From assembly GCA_013329295.1 (NCBI GenBank), contig DUKP01000118.1, forward strand, positions 611 through 6,626: DNA of 6,016 bases, read 5' to 3'. The notes beneath the pieces were generated by a model that saw nothing but the letters and a program-made list of their open reading frames with translations, was not told where the DNA came from and made no database searches. Below are positions 1-6,016 of the stretch, one piece after another. The position numbers were made by a program, and so were the translations under genes. Positions within the stretch are counted from its first letter, which is position 1. Each line of letters starts with the position of its first letter. The stretch comes from Candidatus Poseidoniaceae archaeon (GTDB lineage: Archaea > Thermoplasmatota > Poseidoniia > Poseidoniales > Poseidoniaceae).

Positions 1-2354
1 AAATCATTTGCTTCTGCAATGACAAGAGCTTCTCTAAAGTGTTCCATTGCTTCATCATTTTTACCTGAATCTTGCAAGACTTCACCGAGTAGAATAGTGA
101 TGTCGACCATAGCCAATATATCTCCTTCTTCATTCATTGCTTCTAATGCTTGAGAATAATGATGTGATGCTACATCAGAATCTCCAACTTTAGCATAATA
201 TCGGCCCAAAACTGCTTGTGATCTAGCATGTAATTTTTTGTCATTTAATTTGTCAGTTTTGTCAAATGCATCCAATGCATGATCCCTCGCTCGCTCAATC
301 TCCCCTAAATCCATTAAAGATCTTGCAAGAATTAGTTGTGAACTAATTAGTTCACTATCATTGTTTTCTTTTATGATTGATTCAACTTCGGCATATGACT
401 CCAAAGCCTTGGATTTGTCATTCTTTCTACGCAGAATATATCCCATGTTATTGTAGCATCTTGCAGCACCTATAGCATCTTTTTGCTTGATGAATATTTC
501 AAGTGCATCTCGATGCATAGTTAATGATTCATCCAAGTTACCTTGCTTAAGTGAAATGTCTGCCAAAGCAGAAAGTAATTCTGCTTGAGTACTAACATCT
601 TTGCCCTTAGATGCCATCTCTTGGGCATGTGAAAATGCCTCCTTAGCATCTTCAAACTTTCCAAGAAGTGCTAAAATTTCACCTTTGTAGTGATTGACTT
701 TTGTTGAAACCTCACTTGATAATTCATCTTGTTCCAATGAGTTTATCAAACCAAGTAATTCCATATGACCTTGGGAAATTAGACTTCTTCCATTCTCAAC
801 AATAATTTCTGCAGCCTCTACCATGTTTTTTGAACTGACTAAATGAAAAATCATTTCAATAGTAAAACCTGGAGTATCATTGGATTTTTGATACCATGAA
901 CTACATTTATTGTGCAATTCTATTTTCAACTTGGAATCTATACTTCTTAGTAAAAATTCCCTAATCAAATCGTGCACATCATAGACTTCACTGTCTACTT
1001 GCCTTGCCAACCCTTGCTCAACCAATGAATCAAGAACATCAATATCCAACTTTTGCTCTAACAACGCATCGATAGAAACCGGCTCTCGGAAAATGGACAA
1101 TGCTGATAATACTCGTTTTTGTTCAGCACTAAGTTTTGAAAATATCTCAACTGTGACGTAGTTTTCTAGTGTTTCGTGAAATGCTGTTGCAGAAGCACCG
1201 CGATTTATTAGCTCTAAAACTAGAGGATGACCGCGTGAAATTCCATGAATGTACAACCATTGTTCATCTTCTAAATTTTCAAAACTACTCAGCAAATTCC
1301 TACCTGAATCCGAATCAAGTCCATCTAGAGGCAATACTAAACTAGCAATTCTTCCTTCTGCATCCTTTGATGGTACAACGGGTTTGAAAGACCTAGAGAA
1401 AAGCACTAAACCTATTTTTTCTTCACTTCCAAGTAATCCTAATGCCATCGTTTGGAATGTTTGATGTAATGTTGCATCTGCCACCTTATGGAAGTCATCT
1501 ATGACTATCAGTGATGGAGTTCCTTCCAAGGCATTGATTAGCAAGTTTGCAGCTTCTGCCGGTTTAGGTACTGGAGTTGTAGCAATATAGTCAGCAAATG
1601 TTGAATCTCCAATATTTGCCAACCATTCTCCAACTGATTCAAAAAATGAACGTGAGCCTTCCCAATCTTGGCAACGATGATACAGCAAATTTCTTCGATG
1701 CATGAAACGCTCAATCAGTTTACTAGCCATTGTGGTTTTTCCAATTCCTGCTATCCCCGGAACTAGAAGAGTTGTTGCTCTTGCTTCAAGCAAATTAAAC
1801 ATATTATCAAGTTCTTTTTCTCTGCCATAGAAATGACGTAACCTAGGCAAATCACCCAATGCAGTAACCAATTGTTTTTCCACATGTTTAGAAAGATCTC
1901 TTTCGATTAAATCTGCAGATAGGCTTCTAGAATCTAGTATACAATTATCATCCATATACCGGATAATATCTACAGAACGCATAGTGAAAGGAAGTATTGT
2001 GTTTATTTCACCCAACGTTGAGGATTCAATCTTGCCATCACTTAGTATGCATCTAACTGGAAATGCCCGTAATTCATTCCATGTCTCTTCTGCTAAATTT
2101 TTTCCTGAATCTGTTAAGAAGTATGCCTTCCTTTTCCTAGATACTCCTTTGACGTGCGCCTGTCTTTCAATCAACAAACCTTGGTCTTTTAGTCCAGCAA
2201 TTGCCCTTGGAACATTTGAACGAGCAATGGCTACGGCATTTGCAATACCCATTTGAGACAATGAAAATGGCACTTCAACACTATTCTTGTAATCAGAATA
2301 GTCAAGTAAATGTAACAAGATTCTCTCTTGCACACCAGGTTTTGCATTAGCCAT
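1..2354 (-). CDS. Winged-helix / STAND NTPase / TPR signalling protein (3' end beyond window)
   Basis: This gene encodes a probable cytoplasmic ATP-dependent switch protein, likely a transcription regulator. 784 complete codons are visible and no stop is reached. Residues 1-95 look like a MarR-type winged helix, with a recognition-helix region ARSNVPRAIAGLKDQGLL and a basic wing VKGVSRKRKAYFLT. Residues 100-170 are an unassigned linker. FYGREKEL (175-182) is the usual entry motif of STAND ATPases. Walker A is GIAGIGKTT (200-208) and Walker B is SLIVIDD (281-287). LVLFSRS (316-322) fits a sensor-1 arginine, GHPLVLEL (375-382) matches the GLPLAL-type motif, and VHDLIREF (460-467) closes a second winged helix like the NB-ARC MHD motif. 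TPR-like repeats follow from about residue 552. The ATG at 2354 is chosen because GGTGAT precedes it at an ideal distance and an in-frame stop lies five codons upstream. It follows the surface-protein gene by 12 bases, so co-transcription is likely. Ligand and DNA target are unknown. A defence-type STAND is possible, but no nuclease or other effector domain is visible. Confidence 0.9.
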   Translation of the reverse strand, partial: MANAKPGVQERILLHLLDYSDYKNSVEVPFSLSQMGIANAVAIARSNVPRAIAGLKDQGLLIERQAHVKGVSRKRKAYFLTDSGKNLAEETWNELRAFPVRCILSDGKIESSTLGEINTILPFTMRSVDIIRYMDDNCILDSRSLSADLIERDLSKHVEKQLVTALGDLPRLRHFYGREKELDNMFNLLEARATTLLVPGIAGIGKTTMASKLIERFMHRRNLLYHRCQDWEGSRSFFESVGEWLANIGDSTFADYIATTPVPKPAEAANLLINALEGTPSLIVIDDFHKVADATLHQTFQTMALGLLGSEEKIGLVLFSRSFKPVVPSKDAEGRIASLVLPLDGLDSDSGRNLLSSFENLEDEQWLYIHGISRGHPLVLELINRGASATAFHETLENYVTVEIFSKLSAEQKRVLSALSIFREPVSIDALLEQKLDIDVLDSLVEQGLARQVDSEVYDVHDLIREFLLRSIDSKLKIELHNKCSSWYQKSNDTPGFTIEMIFHLVSSKNMVEAAEIIVENGRSLISQGHMELLGLINSLEQDELSSEVSTKVNHYKGEILALLGKFEDAKEAFSHAQEMASKGKDVSTQAELLSALADISLKQGNLDESLTMHRDALEIFIKQKDAIGAARCYNNMGYILRRKNDKSKALESYAEVESIIKENNDSELISSQLILARSLMDLGEIERARDHALDAFDKTDKLNDKKLHARSQAVLGRYYAKVGDSDVASHHYSQALEAMNEEGDILAMVDITILLGEVLQDSGKNDEAMEHFREALVIAEAND
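3..701 (-). repeat. Array of at least six TPR-like repeats in the STAND protein
   Basis: Residues about 552-784 hold helical hairpin repeats with a near-constant period: the turn motifs start at G565 (GKFEDA), G605 (GNLDES), N645 (NDKSKA), G684 (GEIERA), G724 (GDSDVA) and G764 (GKNDEA), spaced 40, 40, 39, 40 and 40 residues. Each is followed by an A/L-rich helix and preceded by a helix with small residues, the long-TPR pattern (TPR_12-like). In STAND proteins such arrays act as the ligand or partner sensor and hold the ATPase inactive until bound. The array continues past the left window edge, so the total count is unknown. Confidence 0.85.
1731..1757 (-). other. Walker A (P-loop) of the STAND NTPase
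   Basis: The motif GIAGIGKTT (residues 200-208) is a perfect GxxGxGKT/S-type P-loop, with K206 and T207 as the expected phosphate and Mg2+ contacts. With D286/D287 of Walker B and R321 in a sensor-1-like position, the visible nucleotide-binding set is complete. Hydrolysis or at least nucleotide exchange is therefore expected rather than a degenerate pseudo-ATPase. Confidence 0.9.
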
Positions 2355-2357
2355 CAA

Positions 2358-2363
2358 ATCACC
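2358..2363 (-). promoter_or_regulatory. Shine-Dalgarno site of the STAND ATPase gene
   Basis: The minus strand reads GGTGAT followed by TTG and the ATG at 2354, so the site lies 4-9 bases before the start. It is a perfect six-base match to the canonical anti-Shine-Dalgarno complement GGAGGTGATC. It sits entirely in the 12-base gap after the upstream gene's stop. This fixes the start codon and argues that the downstream gene is translated on its own from a shared message. Confidence 0.75.
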
Positions 2364-2366
2364 ATA

Positions 2367-5300
2367 TCATTGCTTATTATGGACATAATTTGGATCTGGG
2401 ACCCATTGATTAGTTTGAGCATCCCATAACCATCCTGGATGTTGAGATGTCTGTTGAACTACTTGTTGCTGAACTGGTTCTTGCACAACTTGCTGAGATA
2501 TATTTGGCACCTGTTTTGCTTTAGCCCATGCATAAGGATCTTCTTGAACCTGATTAATTTCATTTAATTCTTCTTCATCATCATATTCTTCGAAGGTAAA
2601 GAAGAATGCACCAATCGCAATTAGTGCAGCTATAACAACTACTGCAATAATAATGTAAAGAAGCAAATTACCACTCTCTGACTCGGACTTTGAAGACAGT
2701 TGGAATAACGCATCACCGCCTTGTTCACCAGCAAAAATTTGCCCATCCATTTCGAATACTATTTCTCGAGTATCCTTTGAACCCAATTGACTGGCACTAA
2801 TCTCCATGCTCCATGTTCCATCAGCAAGGACTCTAGTAGAATTAATCATTTGACCTGACTTAGAATCGAATCGGGCTTTAACAAGACTATCTGGCAGACC
2901 TTGCCCGGAGAATATTGCTGGTTCTGAATCACTGATTATTCCAGTTCCTTCTCGAATTACCTCGAAAGAAACTGATTTTACAATCACATTTACTGAACGA
3001 GAAACTTCCCATAAATCACTATTATCAGTTGCAATAAATTTCAATTGCACTAAAGACCATTGAGATATATCGTCAGAGCGAATTGTTGGCGGGTTGTAAG
3101 TAGCAATTCCTTCAGAAGAGATTGATACATAATCATAGTATAAATCGTCAGTAGGAACACTCGGATCGTTGTATACGTCATATCTTAGCAATCCACCTTC
3201 TGGGTCAGTAAAGTATTGAGTGAGGTCAAAAGTTGCCCCAGAGCCACAACTATCAAGACTCTTTGAATTCGCATCACAATATACTACAACAGTATTTGCC
3301 CAACCATCTGGATTAAACGACGGTGGAGAATTATCTACAGAGTTATCAATTGTAACAAATCTTATCTCCTCTTCTGAGTATGTTTCTCCATCAAATGACC
3401 TTATGACAATCTCATACATCGAGTTATGCGGCAAGTTATTTGTTTTCCAAATTGTATTTTGGTTCCATGAGGTATTAAATCCACCATCCTGGATTAGGTT
3501 TTGTGTAACTGTAATTGTATTTGCTGCAGAACCACTATCTCTACCATTCTTATAGATATCAATGTCAACTCTAGTGATAATTCCATCATTATCCCATACA
3601 TATCCTGCAATAGAAGTCGATTCACTTCCTCTAATCACTTCATTATTAAATGGATAATCAAGAGCGATATTTGGTTGAGCATTTTCATTAGTAATTTGAA
3701 GATTCAATGTGACGACAACACATGTTTCATCACTTGTATCATCTTTACAGAAGTCACTATCAGCCGCCCAAATCTTAAATGTATAACTTCCAGAAGCATA
3801 AGTTCTGTAATTCCAATCATATTGCCAAGCTGACAGTGTTTCACCAGGTGCTGGAGTAATGGCAAATTTTGAAGCAAATTGAGGATTGGAATTCTCAAAA
3901 ATTTCAAACCAAATTTCCTTGATATCATTTCCATTTACTCCGAAGTAAGGATCGCTTGCCGTACCACTAAAGGAAATTACCGAACCTTTCGGAGAATTAG
4001 TATCATGTTGAGAGTTTTGAGCTGGAGTATTAACAACTATGCTAGGTGCTTGTAGATTTAATTTATATTTCTTCACAGTAATTGGCGAATAATCTAATCC
4101 ATCAAAAGAGCGTATTCTAAATGTTACATCACCTTCTCCTTCAGCATGATCTGACATATCATATTGGAAAGACCATGTACTAAATGGATAACTGCCTTGT
4201 GTAATTTCACCACCTGAGTTCGATGTATCAACTGCTGAAATCCAAACACTTGAGCCTGGAGGTTGAACTTGAACATCTTCTACATAACCGAATTGTTTCT
4301 GTTGTGCAATTATATCACTTGCATATGGAGGCGCTTCTCCATCCCAAGCAGTACCCGATAATGTCACTACACGAGCAAATGAGGTCAATTCGGGTTGCTC
4401 AACTGTCACACTTGGAGCCACATTTACTAACGAAATAATATCATCAACTGGCCCAGTTAATACGAAATCATACTCAAATACACCTTTGCCAAATTTATAG
4501 GCTTCTACCTTATATTGAGGTATTTCTCTATCATTTAAACAATCAGTATCGTCATCATCTGTTAATGTATCACCGTCATTATCATAACCATCTGAACAGG
4601 TATTCTCATCAAGTGTTCTAACAATAGGTGGACCACCTGATGCATTTGCTAACTGAACTTGTACGTTACTTTCACCAACAACATGGTTATTGTTTCGATC
4701 TAGATAAAAATCACTAGCTAATGTCACTTCATCAGTGTATCCTTGTGCATCGGTAATCATTGTGTAAAGTGGAGTTCCAACCGCATCTTTGATAATTACA
4801 GTTGCACCTTCAACATCTACATTTGCTGCCTTCACTCTAAACTTGACTAATTCACCTTCTCTAACTTGATTGCCCCAAGCAGATTGTTGATTAGTAACAT
4901 GAATCTTCGAGGTATCAAAATTTTGTAGACCTGCAAATGATAAAACAGTAGAATTGTTAACTAATTCTAATGCCATAGGCATTTCAGCTGGCGGCATATT
5001 TGCAGTATTAGGCAACTTAAGACACTCATTTTGAACATCTGGACATTCGGCGCCAAGCCATTGCATATTGATTGGATACAATTCATTGCCTCCAGGTGCA
5101 GGTATATTTTCTGATTGTATTGTTACCATTGATTCAGTTATATTGTAAACTTGTAATGCACCTACGAAGGTATTACCGGAGAAATAACCAATTGAGCCAT
5201 ATTTGTTGCCATAATTATCATCATGATGAGATATGTTGACAGCAAAACTATTGGTTTGCATGTCATTGTTTTGGACATTAACTATTCCACCCTTTATTCT

Positions 5301-6016
5301 TAATGCATCACCAACGTTATTTTTTACAACATTGTTATACAAAGTTGCCGAAGCACGGAAAATATGAATTGCAGGGCATTGAAAATCTCCGCCATACATC
5401 TTGACAGAGTTACATGTTCCAGAATTATTGTCAATAATGTTATTTTCCATAAATAGCCTTGATTCCGAAGGTTGGATAGAAGGCCATCCACTATCTTGGT
5501 AGTGATATTCACCGTGAACTACTGCTTCCTTTCCTGTGTTAGAAATATTGTTGCCAATAGCAATTACATCTGATGTTCCATAAATCCACAGCCCATTAAA
5601 TCCACCAATAGGGCCAATGTTGTTATCATATAACTCTGCTATGGAAGAACGTATGGCTACTCCAGAACCTTGCTCAGCACCTGAAATTGTATTCCGTGAT
5701 GCAGAAATAATCGCTTGATCATAAGCCGTAATCCCAGCTCCTTCCGCAGTTGTTAGAACATTGTCATTTATTTCCAAGGTATGTTTTATTGAACCTGTTT
5801 GCTTATGTCCATTAGTATTTACTGCAGCACAATTTATTGAAATATCTGAATTAATTAATTTCCCTGAAGACTCTTTCATGAAAACACCAAACCCATTATC
5901 AGAAATAGTAATGTCATCAAAAGATACGTAAGAATTATCGACATATATCATTTGTATACCAGTACCACTATTTCCACAAGAACCTTCAGAATCGCCAGTA
6001 AATGTTGAACTTGAGA
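2367..6016 (-). CDS. Giant surface protein: beta-helix, Ig-like domains, C-terminal membrane anchor (5' end beyond window)
   Basis: This is a large cell-surface protein, probably an adhesin or carbohydrate-binding or degrading protein; no catalytic site was recognised. The frame stays open to the right edge, and the 21 codons before the first in-window ATG (5951) read as normal beta-helix sequence, so that ATG is not the true start and the signal peptide lies outside. Numbering from that ATG, residues 1 to about 290 form NosD-like beta-helix rungs rich in Asn. C303 and C310 may form a disulfide. Residues 360-440 resemble a carboxypeptidase-regulatory-like domain (GATVIIKDAVG, then TDAQGYTD). 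Residues 452-471 are a Cys-bracketed Asp-rich loop. Three related Ig-like domains span about 508-872, then a cadherin-like domain with FTDPEGG (about 876-991) and a last beta domain (about 992-1090). A transmembrane helix (1096-1120) leads to an acidic, Gln-rich tail ending at residue 1194. Many N-X-S/T sequons fit a glycosylated exterior. It is probably the upstream gene of an operon with the STAND ATPase. Confidence 0.92.
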   Translation of the reverse strand, partial: SSSTFTGDSEGSCGNSGTGIQMIYVDNSYVSFDDITISDNGFGVFMKESSGKLINSDISINCAAVNTNGHKQTGSIKHTLEINDNVLTTAEGAGITAYDQAIISASRNTISGAEQGSGVAIRSSIAELYDNNIGPIGGFNGLWIYGTSDVIAIGNNISNTGKEAVVHGEYHYQDSGWPSIQPSESRLFMENNIIDNNSGTCNSVKMYGGDFQCPAIHIFRASATLYNNVVKNNVGDALRIKGGIVNVQNNDMQTNSFAVNISHHDDNYGNKYGSIGYFSGNTFVGALQVYNITESMVTIQSENIPAPGGNELYPINMQWLGAECPDVQNECLKLPNTANMPPAEMPMALELVNNSTVLSFAGLQNFDTSKIHVTNQQSAWGNQVREGELVKFRVKAANVDVEGATVIIKDAVGTPLYTMITDAQGYTDEVTLASDFYLDRNNNHVVGESNVQVQLANASGGPPIVRTLDENTCSDGYDNDGDTLTDDDDTDCLNDREIPQYKVEAYKFGKGVFEYDFVLTGPVDDIISLVNVAPSVTVEQPELTSFARVVTLSGTAWDGEAPPYASDIIAQQKQFGYVEDVQVQPPGSSVWISAVDTSNSGGEITQGSYPFSTWSFQYDMSDHAEGEGDVTFRIRSFDGLDYSPITVKKYKLNLQAPSIVVNTPAQNSQHDTNSPKGSVISFSGTASDPYFGVNGNDIKEIWFEIFENSNPQFASKFAITPAPGETLSAWQYDWNYRTYASGSYTFKIWAADSDFCKDDTSDETCVVVTLNLQITNENAQPNIALDYPFNNEVIRGSESTSIAGYVWDNDGIITRVDIDIYKNGRDSGSAANTITVTQNLIQDGGFNTSWNQNTIWKTNNLPHNSMYEIVIRSFDGETYSEEEIRFVTIDNSVDNSPPSFNPDGWANTVVVYCDANSKSLDSCGSGATFDLTQYFTDPEGGLLRYDVYNDPSVPTDDLYYDYVSISSEGIATYNPPTIRSDDISQWSLVQLKFIATDNSDLWEVSRSVNVIVKSVSFEVIREGTGIISDSEPAIFSGQGLPDSLVKARFDSKSGQMINSTRVLADGTWSMEISASQLGSKDTREIVFEMDGQIFAGEQGGDALFQLSSKSESESGNLLLYIIIAVVVIAALIAIGAFFFTFEEYDDEEELNEINQVQEDPYAWAKAKQVPNISQQVVQEPVQQQVVQQTSQHPGWLWDAQTNQWVPDPNYVHNKQ
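2382..2441 (-). other. Trp-rich C-terminal tail motif of the surface protein
   Basis: The last stretch of the cytoplasmic tail (residues 1171-1190) reads HPGWLWDAQTNQWVPDPNYV, a compact W-x-W-D-x(5)-W-V-P-D pattern in an otherwise Gln-rich, low-complexity tail. It resembles the short PGW..D...W..W motifs of actinobacterial DUF2510-type tails, but I cannot claim homology. From memory, similar endings occur on other marine-archaeal membrane proteins. Its position on the cytoplasmic side suggests a docking or sorting site. Confidence 0.5.
2451..2495 (-). repeat. Gln-Val low-complexity repeat in the cytoplasmic tail
   Basis: Residues 1153-1167 read QQVVQEPVQQQVVQQ, two copies of QQVVQ around an EPVQ linker. 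The codons mix CAG/CAA and GTT/GTG/GTA, so this is not a simple nucleotide microsatellite. It is probably a flexible spacer between the acidic juxtamembrane segment with DPYAWAK (1138-1144) and the terminal Trp-rich motif. Confidence 0.7.
2592..2666 (-). other. C-terminal transmembrane helix of the surface protein
   Basis: Residues 1096-1120 (from LLLYIIIAVVVI to GAFFFTF) are uninterrupted hydrophobic residues, long enough to cross the membrane once. The preceding segment SKSESESGN is hydrophilic and the following one, EEYDDEEELNE, is strongly acidic. With the bulk of the protein carrying extracellular domains, the expected topology is outside-in, with a cytoplasmic tail of about 74 residues. 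Confidence 0.92.
2979..3326 (-). other. Cadherin-like (dystroglycan-type) domain
   Basis: Residues about 876-991 begin with PPSFNPDG and contain FDLTQYFTDPEGGLLRYDV, followed by ISSEGIATYNPP and QLKFIATDNSD. The combination of F-D-L-x-x-Y-F-x-D-P-E-G, x-G-x-A-x-Y and F-x-A-T-D is the signature of CADG/Cadherin-like extracellular domains, where the DPEG and ATD acidic residues often bind calcium. C891 and C899, by count, flank a short inserted hairpin and may pair. The function is probably structural or adhesive. Confidence 0.7.
3336..4430 (-). repeat. Three diverged Ig-like domain repeats in the surface protein
   Basis: Residues about 508-632, 633-757 and 758-872 share one plan. Each opens with a Pro-containing strand (VAPSVTVEQP, QAPSIVVNTP, AQPNIALDYP), then a G-T/Y-x-W/S-D motif (SGTAWDG, SGTASDP, AGYVWDN), then a Trp segment (FSTWSFQYDM, LSAWQYDWNY, FNTSWNQN), and ends in a strand such as RIRSFDG (612-618), FKIWAADSD or VIRSFDG (849-855). 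This is the layout of Big/FN3-like extracellular domains that recur in archaeal surface proteins. They most likely space the beta-helix away from the membrane. Divergence is large, so the duplication is old. Confidence 0.8.
4539..4598 (-). other. Cys-bracketed Asp-rich calcium-binding-type loop
   Basis: Residues C452 to C471 enclose SDGYDNDGDTLTDDDDTD, close to the recurrent CxDGxDNDxDGxxDxxDxxC motif found in secreted bacterial and archaeal proteins and related to thrombospondin type-3 calcium loops. It sits between the carboxypeptidase-regulatory-like domain and the Ig-like array. It probably acts as a Ca2+-stiffened, disulfide-closed hinge. The calcium role is inferred from the family, not shown. 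Confidence 0.75.
5080..6016 (-). other. Right-handed parallel beta-helix region
   Basis: The encoded segment carries repeated rungs of roughly 20-25 residues, such as ATLYNNVVKNNVGDALRI, GIVNVQNNDMQTNSFAV and DVIAIGNNISNTGKEAVV. Their recurring x-NN-x-I-x-N-x-G-x-A-I pattern is typical of NosD/pectate-lyase-like beta-helices (Pfam Beta_helix type), where stacked Asn side chains form ladders. The rungs run off the right edge of the window, so the helix is longer than seen. Such folds usually bind or cleave polysaccharides or serve as adhesin stalks. No catalytic residues could be assigned by eye. Confidence 0.85.

Noticed and set aside
1249..1464. Short plus-strand open frame inside the ATPase gene
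   Set aside because: Lies antisense to the Walker B to sensor region of a well-supported gene; its translation is Ser/Pro-rich and shows no domain, so it is a shadow frame.
1984..2256. 90-codon plus-strand open frame opposite the winged-helix segment
   Set aside because: Fully antisense to the coding region for the MarR-like domain, with no recognisable domain or convincing ribosome site.
1..2354. Avs-type anti-phage defence protein
   Set aside because: The STAND plus TPR layout fits, but no effector nuclease, protease or TIR domain is visible and no neighbouring defence gene is present; the N-terminus is DNA-binding-like. The missing C-terminus leaves this open only weakly.
2367..2369. TGA read as selenocysteine joining the two genes
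   Set aside because: The following ATG has an ideal Shine-Dalgarno site, the tail ends in a complete motif, and no SECIS-like hairpin was noticed.
3220..3833. Two overlapping plus-strand open frames (3220-3555 and 3501-3833) opposite the Ig-like domains
   Set aside because: Both are antisense to a continuous frame with clear domain repeats; the Ile/Ser/Cys-rich translation of the second is typical of reverse-frame artefacts.
3704..3934. Minus-strand 76-codon frame within the surface-protein gene, and similar ones at 5324-5512
   Set aside because: Out of frame with the supported gene and composed of biased Leu/Ile/Met residues; no independent start signal.
1..6016. tRNA, rRNA, CRISPR array, insertion sequence or terminator
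   Set aside because: Two open frames fill the window; no spaced direct repeats, terminal inverted repeats, T-run hairpins or tRNA-like arms were seen.

Overview
The window is filled almost completely by two large protein-coding genes on the minus strand, both cut by the window edges. Together they cover all but 12 of the 6016 bases. By eye the DNA is A+T-rich with the standard genetic code. The most likely source is a marine planktonic euryarchaeon of the Marine Group II/III type (Poseidoniales and relatives). Three things point that way: the strong GGTGAT Shine-Dalgarno site in a compact minus-strand gene pair; a giant surface protein made of a beta-helix, Ig-like domains, one C-terminal membrane anchor and a Gln-rich cytoplasmic tail ending in a Trp-rich motif; and a winged-helix/STAND ATPase/TPR protein beside it. 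This assignment rests on overall style, not on a marker gene, and an A+T-rich thaumarchaeon or bacterium cannot be excluded.

Layout in the direction of transcription, from high to low coordinates. From 6016 to 2367 runs the upstream gene, open at its 5' end (at least 1215 residues visible). It encodes a large extracellular protein: right-handed parallel beta-helix, a short Cys-containing segment, a carboxypeptidase-regulatory-like beta domain, an Asp-rich calcium-type loop bracketed by two cysteines, about five Ig/cadherin-like domains, one transmembrane helix, and a cytoplasmic tail of about 74 residues. After its TGA comes a 12-base gap holding a perfect six-base Shine-Dalgarno match. From 2354 to the left edge runs the second gene (784 complete codons visible, no stop). 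It encodes an N-terminal winged helix, a P-loop STAND-type NTPase with an intact Walker A, Walker B and VHD (MHD-like) motif, a second winged helix and at least six TPR-like repeats of about 40 residues. No stretch over 300 bases lacks a gene, and I saw no RNA gene, mobile element, CRISPR array or terminator.

The pair looks like an operon: same strand, 12-base spacing, a ribosome site inside the gap, and no room for a separate promoter except inside the upstream coding sequence. The inferred picture is a surface adhesin or polysaccharide-binding protein co-expressed with an ATP-dependent signalling or transcription switch. Whether the two proteins interact cannot be read from the sequence. 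The two genes share a reading frame, so only one TGA separates them. No convincing novel system can be proven here. The most notable points are the pairing itself, the conserved-looking cytoplasmic tail, and the NLR-like architecture of the ATPase.
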